Shown: positions 26,730-35,531, numbered from the stretch's first letter. The stretch is 64,000 nt of DNA from Methylobacillus rhizosphaerae (GCF_900187985.1 NZ_FZOA01000007.1:62001-126000), one strand, 5' to 3'. Program-made: numbers and translations. Notes: a model not told the origin generated them from the letters alone.

Positions 26730-27647
26730 TCAGGTGTGGATTGACGGAGATGGCGGGACGTTATCGCGCGATGCACGCGCCAGTGTTACAAATGCATTGA
26801 TGTAATCAATATCCATATCCGATTCACGGATACCGAGGAAAATTTGCTTGGCGATGCCATCCTTACCCAGGCGCACAGGCGCTACATCGAACTTGGCCTG
26901 GTACTCCTTGACCAGCCAACGCGGCAATGCCGCCACCCCGCGACCGCTGGCGACCATTTGCAGCATGATGTCGGTGGTCTCGATCGATTTGTGGTGCCTG
27001 GGGCTGATGCCTGCCGGCATCATGAACTGGGTATAGATATCCAGTCTATCGATCTCTACGGGATAGGTGATCAAGGTTTCTTCCGCCAACTGTTCCGGCA
27101 GGACGCAGTCCTTCTCACGCAGCTTATGTTGTGCTCCTACCACCAGCACCTGTTCGTAATCGAATACCGGCTGGAAATGCAGGCCGGGCTTGTAGAGCGG
27201 GTCCGGTGTCACCAGCATGTCAATCTCGTAGCCGAACAATGCACCGATGCCGCCGAACTGGAACTTCTGCTTTACGTCCACATCCACATCCGGCCAGGCA
27301 GCAAGATAGGGCGATACCACCTTGAGCAACCATTGATAGCAGGGATGGCACTCCATGCCGATGCGCAAAGTGCCGCGCTCGCCCTGTGCAAACTGGCGCA
27401 GACGCTCCTCTGCCAATGTCAGTTGCGGCAGCACGCGGTTGGCTACCGCCAGCAGGTATTGCCCAGCCTGGGTCAAGCGCAGTCTGCGTCCCTCGCGTAG
27501 CCAGATATCGGTACCCAACTGCTGCTCCAGCTTCTTCATGCTATGACTGAGCGCGGATTGTGTCAGGCACAACACATTGGCAGCTGCCGTCAGCGAGCCT
27601 TGGTTCTCGACTTCCTTGATAATGGTGAAATGGATTCTATCCAGCAT
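26730..27647 (-). CDS. metR: LysR-type regulator MetR
   Basis: MetR activates methionine genes, classically metE, with homocysteine as co-effector. The 305-residue protein has an N-terminal helix-turn-helix (QGSLTAAANVLCLTQSALSHSMKKLEQQLG), and its ligand domain starts at LRIGMECHPCYQWLLKV, a stretch well conserved in MetR. It is divergent from metE across a 103-base gap that carries a TGAG-N5-TTCA element, the arrangement seen in enteric bacteria. Confidence 0.93.
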   Translation of the reverse strand: MLDRIHFTIIKEVENQGSLTAAANVLCLTQSALSHSMKKLEQQLGTDIWLREGRRLRLTQAGQYLLAVANRVLPQLTLAEERLRQFAQGERGTLRIGMECHPCYQWLLKVVSPYLAAWPDVDVDVKQKFQFGGIGALFGYEIDMLVTPDPLYKPGLHFQPVFDYEQVLVVGAQHKLREKDCVLPEQLAEETLITYPVEIDRLDIYTQFMMPAGISPRHHKSIETTDIMLQMVASGRGVAALPRWLVKEYQAKFDVAPVRLGKDGIAKQIFLGIRESDMDIDYINAFVTLARASRDNVPPSPSIHT

Positions 27648-27652
27648 ATTGA

Positions 27653-27665
27653 TGAGTAAAATTCA
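27653..27665 (+). promoter_or_regulatory. MetR-box-like site between metR and metE
   Basis: TGAGTAAAATTCA matches the MetR consensus TGAA-N5-TTCA in seven of eight fixed positions, with A at the centre. It is 5 bases upstream of the metR start codon and about 85 bases upstream of metE, placed for autoregulation and activation of metE. Confidence 0.5.
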
Positions 27666-27750
27666 TTAATTGTTGAAATAATACCATTTTTAATCATGAT
27701 TTAAGCGGGCTAACATGCTCTCATCATCAATTCTGATAAAGGTATGCAAC

Positions 27751-30042
27751 ATGGCCACGATCCATAACCTTGGATTTCCGCGCATTGGCGCCAAGCGTGA
27801 ACTGAAGTTCGCGCTGGAGTTCTACTGGAAGGGCGAATCTTCGCGTGAAGAACTGAAATCCATCGGCGCCAGCTTGCGCCAGCGTCACTGGGCAGCACAA
27901 TCCAGCTTGGATTTGGTGCCTGTCGGCGATTTTGCATTCTACGACCAGGTACTGGACATGAGTTTTACCTTGGGTAATTTGCCAGAGCGTGTCTGGGATT
28001 TTCACGGTGATCAGCTGGACAATTACTTCCGCGTGGCGCGTGGCCGCTCCGCCAAATCCGCCGAGGAACATGCATCGTGTTGCGGCGGGGTTGCTGCAGG
28101 CGAAATGACCAAGTGGTTCGATACCAACTATCACTACATTGTGCCTGAATTCAACGCCGACACTACATTCAAGCTGGACGCCTCGCGCCTGCTGGAACAG
28201 CTTGCCGAGGCCAAGGCGCAAGGCGTCAAGGCCAAGCCTGTCATCATCGGCCCGGTTACCTACCTGTCCATCGGCAAGGCCAAGGATGACTCCGACAAAC
28301 TGGCCCTGCTGGAACGCCTGTTGCCTGTATATACGGAACTGCTGGAAACCCTGGCGGCGCAAGGTGTCGAATGGGTACAGATCGACGAACCCATCCTGGT
28401 TACCGAGCTGGATGACACCTGGAAGGATGCATTTGAAACCGCTTATACCTATTTCAAGAGCATCAAGGTCAAGCTGCTGCTGGCGACCTATTTCGGCCAA
28501 TTGCTGGAAAACCGCGAGCTGGTGGCAAGCCTGCCTGTCGCTGGCGTGCATGTCGATGCCATCAATGGCCGTGACGACATCGCGTCGCTGCTGGCATTGC
28601 TGCCTGCGGACAAGATAGTATCCCTCGGTGTCATCAATGGTCGCAATATCTGGAAGACCGATCTTAATACAGTGCTGGATTGGGTAGAGCCTTTAGCGCA
28701 GCAATTGGGTGAGCGCCTGTGGATAGCGCCCTCCTGCTCACTGTTGCATGTGCCGGTGGATCTGGACAGCGAACAGCGCTTGGATACGGAAATCAAGTCC
28801 TGGCTGGCGTTCGCCATCCAGAAGCTGGATGAGTTGAAGGTGCTGGCAACAGCCCTGCGCAATGGCCGTGCCGCGGTCAAGGCAGAACTGGATGCTAACC
28901 AGGCAGCGATTAACGCACGCCGCAACTCGCCACGTGTGAACAACCCGGCGGTCAAGGCTGCATTGGGCGAACTGGATGCCAAGCTGGGCAAACGCAAGAG
29001 TCCATATGCGCAGCGTGCTGCCAAGCAATCCGTTTCTCTAAATCTACCGAAATATCCAACCACGACCATAGGCTCCTTCCCGCAAACCGCGGATATCCGC
29101 CAGGCGCGCAGCTATTTCAAGGCTGGCACCTTGGATGAAGCTGCCTACAAGGCTGCGATGCAGAGGGAAATCGAGCGTAGCGTGCGCGAGCAGGAAGCCC
29201 TTGGACTGGATGTGTTGGTGCACGGCGAAGCCGAGCGTAACGATATGGTGGAATATTTCGGCGAGCAATTGGAAGGCTATGCGTTCAGCCAGTTCGGCTG
29301 GGTACAGTCCTACGGTTCCCGCTGCGTCAAGCCACCTATCCTGTTCGGCGACATCAGTCGACCGCAGCCGATGACTGTGGAATGGATCAAATATGCGCAA
29401 TCGCTGACCAGCAAGCCGATGAAAGGCATGCTCACTGGCCCGGTGACTATCCTTAACTGGTCCTTTGTACGCGACGACCAGCCGCGTTCGGTCAGCTGCT
29501 ACCAGTTGGCTCTGGCGATCCGTCAGGAAGTGCTGGACCTGGAAAAAGCTGGCGTGCACGTGATCCAGATCGACGAAGCTGCATTACGCGAAGGCTTGCC
29601 ATTGCGCAAATCTCAGTGGAAGGAGTATCTCGACTGGGCAGTGGAGTCGTTCCGCATCACCGCCAACGGTGTGGAGGATGACACCCAGATTCACACCCAT
29701 ATGTGCTATTCGGAGTTCAATGACATCATCGCCTCGATTGCGGACATGGATGCTGACGTCATCACTATCGAGACTTCGCGCTCGGATATGGAATTACTGG
29801 ATGCGTTCGATAACTTTAATTACCCGAATGAGATCGGGCCTGGTGTCTACGACATCCATTCGCCCAATATTCCATCTGAAGAGCATATTGTGCAGTTGAT
29901 GAGAAAAGCGGCTGAGCGTATTCCGGCAGAACGTCTGTGGGTGAATCCTGATTGCGGCCTCAAAACGCGCCAATGGGCGGAAGTTATTCCTGCATTGACC
30001 AATATGGTGGCTGCGGCAAAGGTGTTGCGTTCCGGTCAATAA
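27751..30042 (+). CDS. metE: Cobalamin-independent methionine synthase
   Basis: MetE makes methionine by transferring a methyl group from methyltetrahydrofolate triglutamate to homocysteine with zinc but without B12. The start ATG has AAAGG upstream and gives the canonical [13 protein letters not shown]. The 763-residue protein has an N-terminal half barrel and a C-terminal catalytic barrel beginning near [17 protein letters not shown]. Zinc ligands are visible in [14 protein letters not shown] (His and Cys) and in [10 protein letters not shown] (Cys); the homocysteine-binding region [17 protein letters not shown] is intact. The gene is monocistronic with its own terminator and is divergent from metR. 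Confidence 0.97.
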   Translation: MATIHNLGFPRIGAKRELKFALEFYWKGESSREELKSIGASLRQRHWAAQSSLDLVPVGDFAFYDQVLDMSFTLGNLPERVWDFHGDQLDNYFRVARGRSAKSAEEHASCCGGVAAGEMTKWFDTNYHYIVPEFNADTTFKLDASRLLEQLAEAKAQGVKAKPVIIGPVTYLSIGKAKDDSDKLALLERLLPVYTELLETLAAQGVEWVQIDEPILVTELDDTWKDAFETAYTYFKSIKVKLLLATYFGQLLENRELVASLPVAGVHVDAINGRDDIASLLALLPADKIVSLGVINGRNIWKTDLNTVLDWVEPLAQQLGERLWIAPSCSLLHVPVDLDSEQRLDTEIKSWLAFAIQKLDELKVLATALRNGRAAVKAELDANQAAINARRNSPRVNNPAVKAALGELDAKLGKRKSPYAQRAAKQSVSLNLPKYPTTTIGSFPQTADIRQARSYFKAGTLDEAAYKAAMQREIERSVREQEALGLDVLVHGEAERNDMVEYFGEQLEGYAFSQFGWVQSYGSRCVKPPILFGDISRPQPMTVEWIKYAQSLTSKPMKGMLTGPVTILNWSFVRDDQPRSVSCYQLALAIRQEVLDLEKAGVHVIQIDEAALREGLPLRKSQWKEYLDWAVESFRITANGVEDDTQIHTHMCYSEFNDIIASIADMDADVITIETSRSDMELLDAFDNFNYPNEIGPGVYDIHSPNIPSEEHIVQLMRKAAERIPAERLWVNPDCGLKTRQWAEVIPALTNMVAAAKVLRSGQ

Positions 30043-30067
30043 ACCTTACCTTCAAACATGGAAGTCA

Positions 30068-30100
30068 GGAAAACCGCTGTTATGGCGGTTTTCCTTTTTT
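30068..30100 (+). terminator. Terminator after metE
   Basis: A perfect 10-base stem GGAAAACCGC/GCGGTTTTCC with a 7-base loop is followed by six T, 25 bases after the metE stop. Confidence 0.9.
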
Positions 30101-30196
30101 ATGCCACGGGTAGAGAAATTGTCATGTAGATAACATCTCAAGCATGCACAGCATAGATCACCCATATTGGGGGGAGGGGGATAGGTTTGGGTGAGC

Positions 30197-30212
30197 GTCT
30201 CACTATTGAGAC
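30197..30212. promoter_or_regulatory. Palindrome 1 of a matched pair
   Basis: GTCTCACTATTGAGAC fits the pattern GTCTCANTATNGAGAC, shared exactly with a second site 78 bases downstream. A two-fold symmetric site duplicated in a gene-free region is what a dimeric repressor or activator operator looks like. The left flank adds an overlapping inverted repeat GTGAG-CGT-CTCAC. The cognate regulator is unknown. Confidence 0.5.
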
Positions 30213-30274
30213 TGTTAAAAACTAATTAAAAACAATTGGTTAGATATTTTTGTATGTATTGATTATTTTTGTGT

Positions 30275-30290
30275 GTCTCAGTATGGAGAC
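30275..30290. promoter_or_regulatory. Palindrome 2 of a matched pair
   Basis: GTCTCAGTATGGAGAC differs from palindrome 1 only at the two variable positions. Its right end is 60 bases upstream of the -35 of the candidate small RNA. A direct repeat CAATTGGTTA follows each palindrome (30233-30242 and 30340-30349), though at different distances. Confidence 0.5.
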
Positions 30291-30349
30291 ATATATTGGG
30301 TGGATGTAGAGCATGGAGATGATGATTTTATAATAAAATCAATTGGTTA

Positions 30350-30378
30350 ATGACTGTGGCATGGTGAATGCTTAAGAT
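30350..30378 (+). promoter_or_regulatory. Candidate promoter for a small RNA
   Basis: ATGACT at 30350 and TAAGAT at 30373 are separated by 17 bases; each matches four of six consensus positions. It is the best-placed promoter upstream of the C-loop hairpins and terminator at 30415-30564. Confidence 0.4.
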
Positions 30379-30384
30379 TGGTTT

Positions 30385-30564
30385 CATGAAGTAATAGCCG
30401 TTGTGTCAGTGACTCTTCAGATATTGGTCATATCCCCCCCCATGGACCATGGTGCTGGAGAAAGAGCGATCACATTGAAACGGTTATGAGCCTAAGTCAT
30501 ATCCCCCCATGGTGAGGGCTCTTCATTCAAGCGCCGGGCATGTATATGTTCGGCGCTTTACTTT
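30385..30564 (+). ncRNA. Candidate small RNA with two C-rich hairpin loops
   Basis: No coding frame is evident here, but the plus strand folds into a clear series. Hairpin 1: CTTCAG (30415) with CTGGAG (30455), then GGTCAT with AT-GACC, displaying the loop ATCCCCCCCC. Hairpin 2: GAGCC (30488) with GGCTC (30517), then CAT with ATG, displaying ATCCCCCC. A terminator ends the region. Exposed C-rich loops are a known device by which bacterial small RNAs pair with G-rich ribosome sites. GGGGGATA at 30176-30183, upstream of the proposed start, is complementary to both loops. The 5' end is inferred from a weak promoter. Confidence 0.5.
30529..30564 (+). terminator. Terminator-like hairpin ending the candidate small RNA
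   Basis: AAGCGCCG pairs with CGGCGCTT around a 14-base loop and is followed by TACTTT. The weak T tract lies only on the plus-strand side, although no plus-strand protein gene precedes it, which is part of the case for a non-coding transcript. Confidence 0.55.
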
Positions 30565-30587
30565 GTGGGATGTATGGATGCAATCGT

Positions 30588-30806
30588 CTAGGCTGGCGAT
30601 TTCCTTAATGGATTCAGTATGGAAGCCAGGCCGTTGTGATCCAATTCCTGCATGATGGCAAGCAGGCGGCCAATCTCGCCCGGTGGAAAGCCGTTACGTG
30701 CAAACCAGTGGAGATAATGGCCTGGCAGGTCAGCGATCAGACGGCCTTTGTATTTGCCGAATGGCATGACGCGTGTTACCAGCAGTTCTAGATCGCTTGA
30801 TTGCAT
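30588..30806 (-). CDS. DUF3820 family small protein
   Basis: The 72-residue product matches the DUF3820 pattern: VMPFGKYKGRLIADLPGHYLHWFARNGFPPGEIGRLL. Proteins with this motif are widespread in Proteobacteria, sometimes described as putative quorum-sensing-regulated factors, and the FGKYKG...YLxWF motif also occurs as an accessory domain of some nucleases. No catalytic residues are evident. Its start overlaps the end of the next upstream gene by 19 bases, so the two are probably co-transcribed. Confidence 0.8.
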   Translation of the reverse strand: MQSSDLELLVTRVMPFGKYKGRLIADLPGHYLHWFARNGFPPGEIGRLLAIMQELDHNGLASILNPLRKSPA

Positions 30807-31129
30807 CCTGGCTCCACGGACAGGCTTGATAAAAGGTTGATGGCAGCAGGAATGCTGATCGCGCCGATTTTGCTGGTGCAGCAGATTCCTTCCTGTGCTG
30901 CGTGCGCCCTGATCAGTATCAGAATCTCCTCCAGCGTCATGTGGTTCAGCAAGTTCAAGCGCCGGTCGGGAGTGATAGCGTATGCGATGCCGTGGCTATC
31001 AATCAGCCTTGCAGCGCCTGGACTTGCTCCCCATGTCTGCCAGGCAGAGTCATCAGCGATATATTCCAGTTCGGCATCTCCGAGATGATGAATGAGTGCC
31101 GGCCATGAGAGAGGTGTCGGGGCGGACAT
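30788..31129 (-). CDS. Small protein of unknown function (DUF4144-like)
   Basis: The 113-residue protein begins MSAPTPLSWPALIHHLGDAELEYIADDSAWQ, a WPA-(x)n-GDxELxYI pattern reminiscent of DUF4144 proteins, and continues with ITPDRRLNLLNHMTLEEILILIRAHAAQEG. No signal peptide or membrane segment is seen. I cannot assign a role. It overlaps the DUF3820 gene, and the divergent neighbour across 149 bases is a cupin gene. Confidence 0.7.
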   Translation of the reverse strand: MSAPTPLSWPALIHHLGDAELEYIADDSAWQTWGASPGAARLIDSHGIAYAITPDRRLNLLNHMTLEEILILIRAHAAQEGICCTSKIGAISIPAAINLLSSLSVEPGCNQAI

Positions 31130-31278
31130 ATTGGGTTTTCCTGATTGCTATTCACTAGATTGTTGACTGGATGGCTGGCCTTCCATAACGCCTGTCGCTA
31201 CTATAACGCCTTTGTCGGCAAATGATGTCTGCCGGATTGATCAATTGTAATGCCTTGGTACAAGGCTGAAAGTCTGGA

Positions 31279-31608
31279 ATGAGCAAGATTGTTGTTGAAA
31301 GTAATCCCCCTGCCGCGCGTCTTGAGGCACTTGGTGTCGGTAAGTGGCCAACATGGTCCAAGGAAGTGTCTGTTTTTCCATGGGTATTTCCTGAGCAGGA
31401 AATTGCTTATGTGCTGGAAGGTGAAGTGGTGATCAAGCCGGATGATGGCAGCGCACCAGTGGTGTTCCGCAAGGGGGACCTGGTCACTTTCCCTGCGGGT
31501 TTGCGCTGCACCTGGGAAGTGAAACAGCCATTGCGTAAACATTATCACCTGGATGGTACATTGATCGGCCGTATTTATCGCCGTGCTAAATTATTTTTCA
31601 CACGTTAA
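31279..31608 (+). CDS. Cupin domain protein
   Basis: This is a 109-residue single-domain cupin of the EutQ-like (DUF861) type. The cupin core is EIAYVLEGEVVIKPDDGSAPVVFRKGDLVTFPAGLRCTWEV, with the N-terminal KWPTWSKEVSVFPW typical of the subfamily. The usual metal-binding histidines of motif 1 are not obvious, so it may bind a ligand without catalysis, or act as an epimerase-like protein. Cytosolic by sequence. The function is unknown. Confidence 0.85.
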   Translation: MSKIVVESNPPAARLEALGVGKWPTWSKEVSVFPWVFPEQEIAYVLEGEVVIKPDDGSAPVVFRKGDLVTFPAGLRCTWEVKQPLRKHYHLDGTLIGRIYRRAKLFFTR

Positions 31609-31630
31609 TTATTGTTCCAATATCCCGCCA

Positions 31631-32794
31631 TTATCCAGGTGATGGCATATGCCTGGCGTAGTGGCGCGGATTGAAGTTTGCTGCCACAGGTAAGAGCAGT
31701 GCGAACACAACTGCCAGTAATCCCCATGTGGTGCTGAATGTCTGCAGGTGATCGCGCAATAATCCTGCAATCATCGGCATGATACCGGCAATGAGGTAAC
31801 CTACTCCCTGTACACGTGCAGTCAGTATCCCGGATGCGTGCGAGTCATGCAGATGATCCATGCATACAATCAGGCTCAAGGGGAACAATGCTCCCACGCC
31901 GCATCCTGCCAGAATGACCCCCAGCCAGGCGTGGGCAGGGCTGGCGGCAAGGCAGAATAATCCACTCATGGCAAATAATATGGCAAGTATGAGCCACGGC
32001 CTACGGTCAGGCGATCCAGCTGCCAGTTGCGTCAACAGTAAACCTGCGACAACTTCAGTGGCGCTGAGCAGTGAGAGTGCCAGTCCTGCCTGCGTGGGAG
32101 AGTGGCCTAAATCCATGAAATATGGCGGCAGCCATGCCAGCATGCAGGTGAAGCCGGAAGTGCTCAACCCGAAAAAAATCGCAAGCTGCCAGAAGCGTTT
32201 GTTGTATGGAAGCCTGGATGGGCTGGTGGTGGATGACTGCTGCTGTGGCAGGCGGGGAACAGATAGCACGAATAATACCAGGGCCGGGATGGCAAGCAAT
32301 CCCCAGCCTCCCAAAGCCCAGCTGAGGCTGACATGCTGCATGATGAAGGGAGCCAGTGCTGCGGCAATGGCAGCGCCTGCCATGACGGCGGGAATGTAAA
32401 TACCCATGTAGGAGGCAGCGCGTGATGGCCACCAGTATTTGATAATGGCAGGTATGAAGGCTTGTACCATTGCAATGCCCAGGCCTGCAAGCAGGGACGA
32501 CATGATCATCGTGGCAGGGGATTGGCTGAAGATGCGCCAGCACGTTGCTGCGCCTATCAGTATCAGGGAGAGCATAATCAGGCGCCGTGCGCTGCAATAT
32601 TGCAGCAGCATGTGGCCGAGCAGGGCACCCAGGCCCATCATGAGGATGGGAATGCCATTCAGCAGGGAAATCCAGCCGTAGCCAAGTTGCCATTGGGCGA
32701 GCAGTACATCGGTAAGCGGGCCTATGGTGGCCATGACTGGACGCAGGTTGAGTCCCAGCAATATCAGCATGAATAGAATGCACAAGGCTTTCAT
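31631..32794 (-). CDS. MFS transporter (CynX/NimT-like)
   Basis: The 387-residue protein has 12 predicted membrane segments and an MFS layout. The N-terminus (LCILFMLILLGLNLRPVMATIGPL) and the segment YGWISLLNGIPILMMGLGALLG resemble the CynX/NimT group, whose members include a cyanate transporter and nitroimidazole-resistance proteins. It overlaps the upstream marR gene by four bases, so it is probably repressed by that regulator and induced by a compound it exports or imports. Substrate unknown. Confidence 0.87.
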   Translation of the reverse strand: MKALCILFMLILLGLNLRPVMATIGPLTDVLLAQWQLGYGWISLLNGIPILMMGLGALLGHMLLQYCSARRLIMLSLILIGAATCWRIFSQSPATMIMSSLLAGLGIAMVQAFIPAIIKYWWPSRAASYMGIYIPAVMAGAAIAAALAPFIMQHVSLSWALGGWGLLAIPALVLFVLSVPRLPQQQSSTTSPSRLPYNKRFWQLAIFFGLSTSGFTCMLAWLPPYFMDLGHSPTQAGLALSLLSATEVVAGLLLTQLAAGSPDRRPWLILAILFAMSGLFCLAASPAHAWLGVILAGCGVGALFPLSLIVCMDHLHDSHASGILTARVQGVGYLIAGIMPMIAGLLRDHLQTFSTTWGLLAVVFALLLPVAANFNPRHYARHMPSPG

Positions 32795-33297
32795 GATGGC
32801 TTGCTTTCAAGGCTGAGCAATAATTGACGCATGCCTTGGTTCAACGCCTGGCGTTGCTCGGCAGGAATGATGGCCAGGCTGCTTTTCAACTGTTCCAGGT
32901 AGATTTCAAAGATCGGGTCAAACAATAGCCGGCCTTCAGTGGTGATATGCACCTCCAGGCTTCTCTTGTCTTCCGGGTGGGGAGTGCGTTGTACCAATCC
33001 TTTCTGGCTCAGTGTATCCAGCCGGTTGGTCATGGCCCCCGAAGTAATCAATAAGCGTTGATAAAGCTCAGTGGGGGATAGGGAGCCGCCATTCCGGTAC
33101 AAGGTTGCCAATACATCAAACTCTCCTTGGTTGAGCCCGGCATTGCTGATGATTTCCATGCTTTGCTTCAGCAGCAGCGTTGCTGTGCGCCATAGGCGTG
33201 TAGCCAGCTCCATCCCGGAGAAATCATGACCGGGCTTCGTGGTTTCCCAGTCCTTTACTAGTTGATCTATATGATCTGCAGTCGGTTCTGGCAGCAT
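32791..33297 (-). CDS. MarR-family transcriptional regulator
   Basis: The 168-residue protein is a winged-helix MarR regulator: LNQGEFDVLATLYRNGG, LSPTELYQRLLITSGAMTNRLDTLSQKGLVQRTPHPEDKRSLEVHITTEGRLL is the DNA-binding region. It is co-transcribed with the MFS gene (ATGA overlap). A strong palindrome lies 4 to 43 bases upstream of its start, so autorepression is expected. The ligand is unknown. Confidence 0.9.
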   Translation of the reverse strand: MLPEPTADHIDQLVKDWETTKPGHDFSGMELATRLWRTATLLLKQSMEIISNAGLNQGEFDVLATLYRNGGSLSPTELYQRLLITSGAMTNRLDTLSQKGLVQRTPHPEDKRSLEVHITTEGRLLFDPIFEIYLEQLKSSLAIIPAEQRQALNQGMRQLLLSLESKPS

Positions 33298-33300
33298 GGA

Positions 33301-33340
33301 TATCTTAATATAAAGTTAATATATCTTGATATTAAGATAA
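33301..33340 (-). promoter_or_regulatory. MarR operator region
   Basis: TATCTTGATATTAAGATA at 33322-33339 is a near-perfect palindrome of the form MarR-family dimers bind. A second copy of the half site, TATCTTAATAT at 33301-33311, makes an 11-base perfect inverted repeat with ATATTAAGATA. The pair lies between the marR start and its upstream neighbour, so two dimers could cover the promoter. Confidence 0.65.
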
Positions 33341-33390
33341 TTCCGGAATGAGGTCTACATTAGATTAAGATTACTGTCTGTGCCTACACT

Positions 33391-34737
33391 TTATCCGGCA
33401 ATGCTTACAGGGAACAGGCAGCGTACGCGTAAGCCACCATCGCTGCAATTGCTTATTATGATGCTGCCTTGATGATGTTCAATGGCGCGCTTGGCAATGG
33501 CTAGGCCCAGGCCATAACCGGTATTCCCTGGTGTATCAGTGCCAGCGACACGATAGAATGGCTGGAAGACATTGGCGATTTCGTTATCAGGCAGTCCAGG
33601 GCCATGGTCGCGCACTTCTACTGACAGTAATTTGTCGCCTTTCTGGATGGATACCTCAATGGTTTCGCCATCACGGTTATATTTCAGCGCATTGCGGATG
33701 ATATTCTCGAAAGCGCGTCTCAGCAGCTCTTCATGGCCTTGCAGGATGATTTCCTGGGTTGCATTGAGCTGGATGCGGCTTCCCACGGCTTCAGCCTCAA
33801 AATTGGCATCCTGCACAATGTTAGCCAGCAAGTCATTCAGGTTAAGTTTTTCACTACCGCCACTACCGATGCCAGACTCAAGGCGGGATAATGTCAGCAT
33901 CTGTCCCAGTAGTTCGTCCAGGCGCTCGGTTTCGCGTTCAATACGGCTCAATGCCGAAGCAAGTTTGTCTGGTTGCTGCTGGGCAAGTCCCACTGCAAGC
34001 CTCATTCTGGCTACCGGAGAGCGCAACTCATGAGATACGTCATGCAACAGAAGGCGTTGTGCATCCAGCAGCGTTTGCAAGCGTGTCGCCATATAATCGA
34101 AATCCTTGCCCAGATCGGTTAATTCATCATTCCGGTTGGCAAGTTCCGGGCTGACACGCACTTTCAGGTCTCCCTCTGCTAATTGATGGCTGGCTTTGCG
34201 CAATAATTTGATTGGGCGGCTCAGGTAAGCGGCAAAGCCTGCACTGAAGAGCAGGCAGGCCAGCAAGGCAATAAGCGCTTGTAACTCCATGTTAAGTCGC
34301 GGATTGTATTTGGGAGGACCTGCTGCGTCGGCGCTGTCAGCGGGAACGAACAGTACATATTCATCTCCATCTACAGCTTGTGCTCTACGTACACTGGGAG
34401 TGGCAGGATCTTGTTCCAGTGCAGAAATGGCCTGGCGCAGTGTATCGGGTAACACTGTACGACCCTGAATATCTTCACCAGCCTGGTTGATGACGAGTAC
34501 GGTCGGTGCTTTACGACCAGGCCAGTTGCGGAATAATGCCTGGACACCTTCTTTTCCGCCGTATTGCAGAGTATTGGCGGTGATCCCGACAACGAAATCG
34601 GCGCGACGATCCTGCAGGAAACCTTCTTCGTTGGCTGGTTCGCGCTCGTTCAGATAAATGGCTGCCCCCACACCGGCTCCTGTGATGAGTAGGGTGAGGG
34701 AGAAGCCCAGGAAAATCTTCCAGAATAATTTACCCAT
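33391..34737 (-). CDS. cpxA: Envelope stress sensor histidine kinase (CpxA-like)
   Basis: This 448-residue sensor kinase has two membrane helices (IFLGFSLTLLITGAGVGAAIYL and LQALIALLACLLFSAGFAAYL) around a periplasmic domain of about 130 residues, a HAMP domain (RPIKLLRKASHQLAEGDLKVRV), the phospho-acceptor LLHDVSHELRSPVARMRLAVGL and the ATPase motifs FENIIRNALKYNRDGE and GYGLGLAIAKRAIEHH. These, the CpxR-like regulator upstream and a CpxP/Spy-type gene across the divergent promoter identify it as CpxA-like. The periplasmic sensor matches enteric CpxA only loosely, so the inducing signal may differ. Confidence 0.87.
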   Translation of the reverse strand: MGKLFWKIFLGFSLTLLITGAGVGAAIYLNEREPANEEGFLQDRRADFVVGITANTLQYGGKEGVQALFRNWPGRKAPTVLVINQAGEDIQGRTVLPDTLRQAISALEQDPATPSVRRAQAVDGDEYVLFVPADSADAAGPPKYNPRLNMELQALIALLACLLFSAGFAAYLSRPIKLLRKASHQLAEGDLKVRVSPELANRNDELTDLGKDFDYMATRLQTLLDAQRLLLHDVSHELRSPVARMRLAVGLAQQQPDKLASALSRIERETERLDELLGQMLTLSRLESGIGSGGSEKLNLNDLLANIVQDANFEAEAVGSRIQLNATQEIILQGHEELLRRAFENIIRNALKYNRDGETIEVSIQKGDKLLSVEVRDHGPGLPDNEIANVFQPFYRVAGTDTPGNTGYGLGLAIAKRAIEHHQGSIIISNCSDGGLRVRCLFPVSIAG

Positions 34738-34761
34738 GAATACTCTCCAATACTCTCCGGC

Positions 34762-35460
34762 TTAACCAGCGATGAACTGGTAGCCAACGCCTCGCACAGT
34801 CTGGATCGGGGAGCGACCATCTTCAAGCAGCCCCAGCTTTTGTCTGAGATTGCTGACGTGCACATCCACGCTACGGTCATAACGGCTTTCAGGCCGCCCC
34901 AGTGCCTGGGTGAACAAATCGGCTTTGCTGACGACGCGTCCGGCATTTCGTGCCAGTACTTCGAGCAACGCGTATTCACTGGTGGTGATATCCAGTGGTT
35001 CACCTTTCCATTCAATAATGCGTTCAGAAGGATAAATGGCAATTTTGCCAACCCGGGTGATATTGCTACTGGCTTGATTGTGTTGAGATTCATCGCGCAC
35101 AGCAACACGGCGCTGGATGGCACGCAGTCGGGCGACCAGTTCACGCGGGTTGAATGGTTTGGACAGGTAGTCATCAGCCCCGAGCTCAAGACCGACAATC
35201 CGGTCAATCTCATCTCCTTTTGCTGTCAGCATGATGACAGGAATCTGGCTGCTGGCACGGATCAGGCGCAAGGTGTCAAAACCATTGAAGCGAGGCATCA
35301 TGACATCCAGTACCACCAGGTCAAACTCTCCGGAAAGTGCTTGTTGTGCGCCATCTTCGCCATCGTGCGTAATGGTCAGCGTAAAGTCCTCGGCGCCCAG
35401 ATATTCTTCCATCATCTGGCACAGTTCGACATCATCATCAATGAGCAATACACGTAGCAC
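34762..35460 (-). CDS. cpxR: Response regulator (CpxR-like)
   Basis: The 232-residue OmpR-family regulator starts at a GTG at 35460 with AAAGG 9 bases upstream; translation from further upstream would add 21 residues that do not fit a receiver domain. Receiver motifs: LLIDDDVELCQMM, the phospho-acceptor in DLVVLDVMMPRFNG, VIMLTAKGD and YLSKPFNPREL. The output domain contains LEVLARNAGRVVSKADLFTQALGRP and YDRSVDVHVSNLRQKLG, a stretch almost diagnostic of CpxR. It is followed after 24 bases by the kinase gene. A CpxR-box-like site lies 72 bases upstream, suggesting autoregulation. Confidence 0.92.
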   Translation of the reverse strand: MLRVLLIDDDVELCQMMEEYLGAEDFTLTITHDGEDGAQQALSGEFDLVVLDVMMPRFNGFDTLRLIRASSQIPVIMLTAKGDEIDRIVGLELGADDYLSKPFNPRELVARLRAIQRRVAVRDESQHNQASSNITRVGKIAIYPSERIIEWKGEPLDITTSEYALLEVLARNAGRVVSKADLFTQALGRPESRYDRSVDVHVSNLRQKLGLLEDGRSPIQTVRGVGYQFIAG

Positions 35461-35531
35461 GGATATAAACCTTTCTGTCACAATGACTTTTATGAGTATT
35501 TTGCCGTACAGTTCAGTACGCAAATGAGCAT

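Noticed and set aside
27727-28551. A 274-residue minus-strand open frame
   Set aside because: It is opposite metE and shows no domain or start signal.
30160-30190. G-rich stretch as a G-quadruplex
   Set aside because: Two G runs of six and five with a shorter third do not clearly give four tracts; complementarity to the downstream C loops is the better observation.
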